Below are positions 62,701-64,000 of a stretch of 64,000 bases of DNA, piece by piece. The first letter of the stretch is position 1. Every line of letters begins with the position of its first letter. The position numbers were made by a program, and so were the translations under genes. The notes beneath the pieces are model-generated. The model made no database searches, was not told the DNA's origin, and was given only the letters and a program-made list of their open reading frames with translations. This stretch comes from Cardinalis cardinalis (taxonomy: Eukaryota > Chordata > Aves > Passeriformes > Cardinalidae), in assembly GCA_014549065.1 (NCBI GenBank), contig JACDOX010000003.1:15193877-15257876 (forward strand), in the 5' to 3' direction.

Positions 62701-64000
62701 GCTTCCTTTGACCATGGATGTTATTTCACATCTCTTACTGTCATTCTCTCATTGCAGTATTTAGTGTTATATATAATACTATAATTTCAGTCTTANGTTT
62801 ATTTACCTATTATATACTCAGTGACATGTTTGTTTGGCTTTGAATCAACTATTCACTTTGTTCAATTTCAAAGAGCCTGGGCAAACTTTGTAAGTGCTGT
62901 AGCTATCCTTGAAGATTTGTGGTGCTGCTTCAGCTTATCCTTGCAAAGAAAGGTGCCTTCCCAGAAGGGTTATGCTGCCCCTCTAAACAGCAGTCTAGAA
63001 ACAAAGGGCTCTTCCAAGAGTAGCTGCTGGGTTTGTACACAGAGTAAGATCAGAGGGTGTCACTGAAGAAGGACTGGGTTGGTTTAAATCAGTACTGATA
63101 ATTCTTTGGGCTGTTTATAAAAACATATGAGAACATCTTCCATATGGATTGTGTATGTCTAATCACTAATCACCATGGTTTTGCTTAACACTTGGGCCTT
63201 GACAGGTTTGCCCAGCTCCTTTTACAGGTTTTAATCTTTCTTAATGGTTGCTCCTCTGTCAGGTTAACAAGACACTTAATACTCTGCTTGTTTGATTTAT
63301 TGTGTATTGGTGATTTGTTAATAATGGGTGGAAGTAGGCTTGAGTCATGGGGGGAGGACCCTGGTTACTCATTCTAGCATTAATTCTCCTACTGAAATAT
63401 AGGTTAGCCTGTTAACGGTGAGGGAGCCATAGAGTTCTTCTATTTTTAGAATATGGAGCTTTAATGCACTCTTTGTTGATGGCTGCTTGAGGGCCCACAG
63501 TAATCTTAGGAAGTAAATATTTATCTGCTTGTAGAGATAGAATTCTATTGTAAAGAAGCTGTACCCCCTTTAAATTGCCCTTAATTTTCTTCATTAGGTT
63601 TGGTGAGTTTTCCTCATGAGCACAAGCTGCTTTTGCTTGCACAGGTCACCCTGTACTACCAGTGTGTGTTTGGGAGTGGCTGCCCTTCTCCCTCCTCTGG
63701 CTGGACTGGAATAACAAGCTTTCAGAGAACTTGGGTTTAAGCACATTGGCATGAGCAGTTTGACCGACATTTCAAAAATCTGAAGATGTGGGGCAGGATG
63801 TCAGAATGACATGTCTGGTGTGATGTTCTGCAGCCTCTCTGTCTCCTGATGTCCCTGCTGGGCTGTGGTGTGGTCACAGCAGCTGGGTAGCTCAACAGAG
63901 CAGATCCCAGGCCTTTCTGATGTTTGGCTTTTTTTACTGCAGTGATGAACATGGCATTCAAGTAGCTCAGCTGAAGTGACTACAGAACAGTCGCTTGATG
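47791..64000. other. Long AT-rich unique non-coding stretch to window end
   Basis: No gene, RNA or repeat family is recognised in about 16 kb. GC-richer patches occur near 49260-49380, 50330-50500, 56240-56470, 56640-56730 and 57350-57500. Open frames are 101 codons or fewer and without domains. From about 60857 to 62795 there are no Ns. An A/C-rich low-complexity tract lies at about 52853-52925. Confidence 0.5.
49681..49702. repeat. Perfect 11-bp tandem duplication
   Basis: CTAGCAGTAAA occurs at 49681-49691 and 49692-49702 without a gap. Confidence 0.95.

Noticed and set aside
1..64000. CRISPR array, rRNA, phage or bacterial operon content
   Set aside because: No regularly spaced repeats, no rRNA landmarks, no dense long open frames with ribosome-binding sites; the repeats present are vertebrate CR1 and LTR elements.

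Overview
This window reads as avian, most likely songbird, nuclear DNA. Two independent solo long terminal repeats (LTRs) of one endogenous-retrovirus family, a third LTR of an ERVL-type family, and several CR1-type LINE fragments are recognisable. These are the usual interspersed repeats of bird genomes. The background is AT-rich and has no bacterial-style gene packing. No reading frame can be assigned to a known host protein. The best reading is a gene desert or the inside of a very large intron. Single-base Ns occur every few hundred bases, as expected if heterozygous or ambiguous consensus positions were replaced by N.

Layout. 1-7369: AT-rich unique sequence, with one weak candidate coding exon on the minus strand (610-777) and a 33-bp tandem duplication. 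7370-7765: solo LTR, plus strand. 7766-20848: unique sequence with a CR1 reverse-transcriptase remnant (minus, about 10160-10250), a duplicated foldback (13601-13703) and a heptamer cluster (19993-20031). 20849-21055: CR1 3' end, plus strand. 21056-31770: unique sequence with a 14-bp terminal-inverted-repeat-like structure (21447-21557), an 18-bp palindrome with FOX-like cores (24271-24288) and short tandem duplications near 29.0-29.3 kb. 31771-32091: internally deleted CR1, minus strand. 32092-40008: unique sequence.

40009-41570 is a repeat-dense island: an ERVL-type LTR with a near-matching 5-bp target duplication, a GC-rich spacer of about 550 bp, and a second member of the 7.4-kb LTR family with a 6-bp target duplication. 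42105-42485 and 47395-47790 are fragments of a much older CR1-type LINE. The rest, to 64000, is unique AT-rich sequence with small GC-rich patches.

No genes can be shown to work together here. The interpretable content is repeat history (old CR1, then younger CR1, then LTR insertions) plus a few symmetric sequence blocks that could be regulatory or small mobile-element relics. Repeat names rest on remembered family features, not a database search. I found no convincing novel biological system. The items most worth checking are the duplicated foldback at 13.6 kb, the 14-bp inverted-repeat unit at 21.5 kb, the heptamer array at 20.0 kb and the LTR island at 40-41.6 kb.
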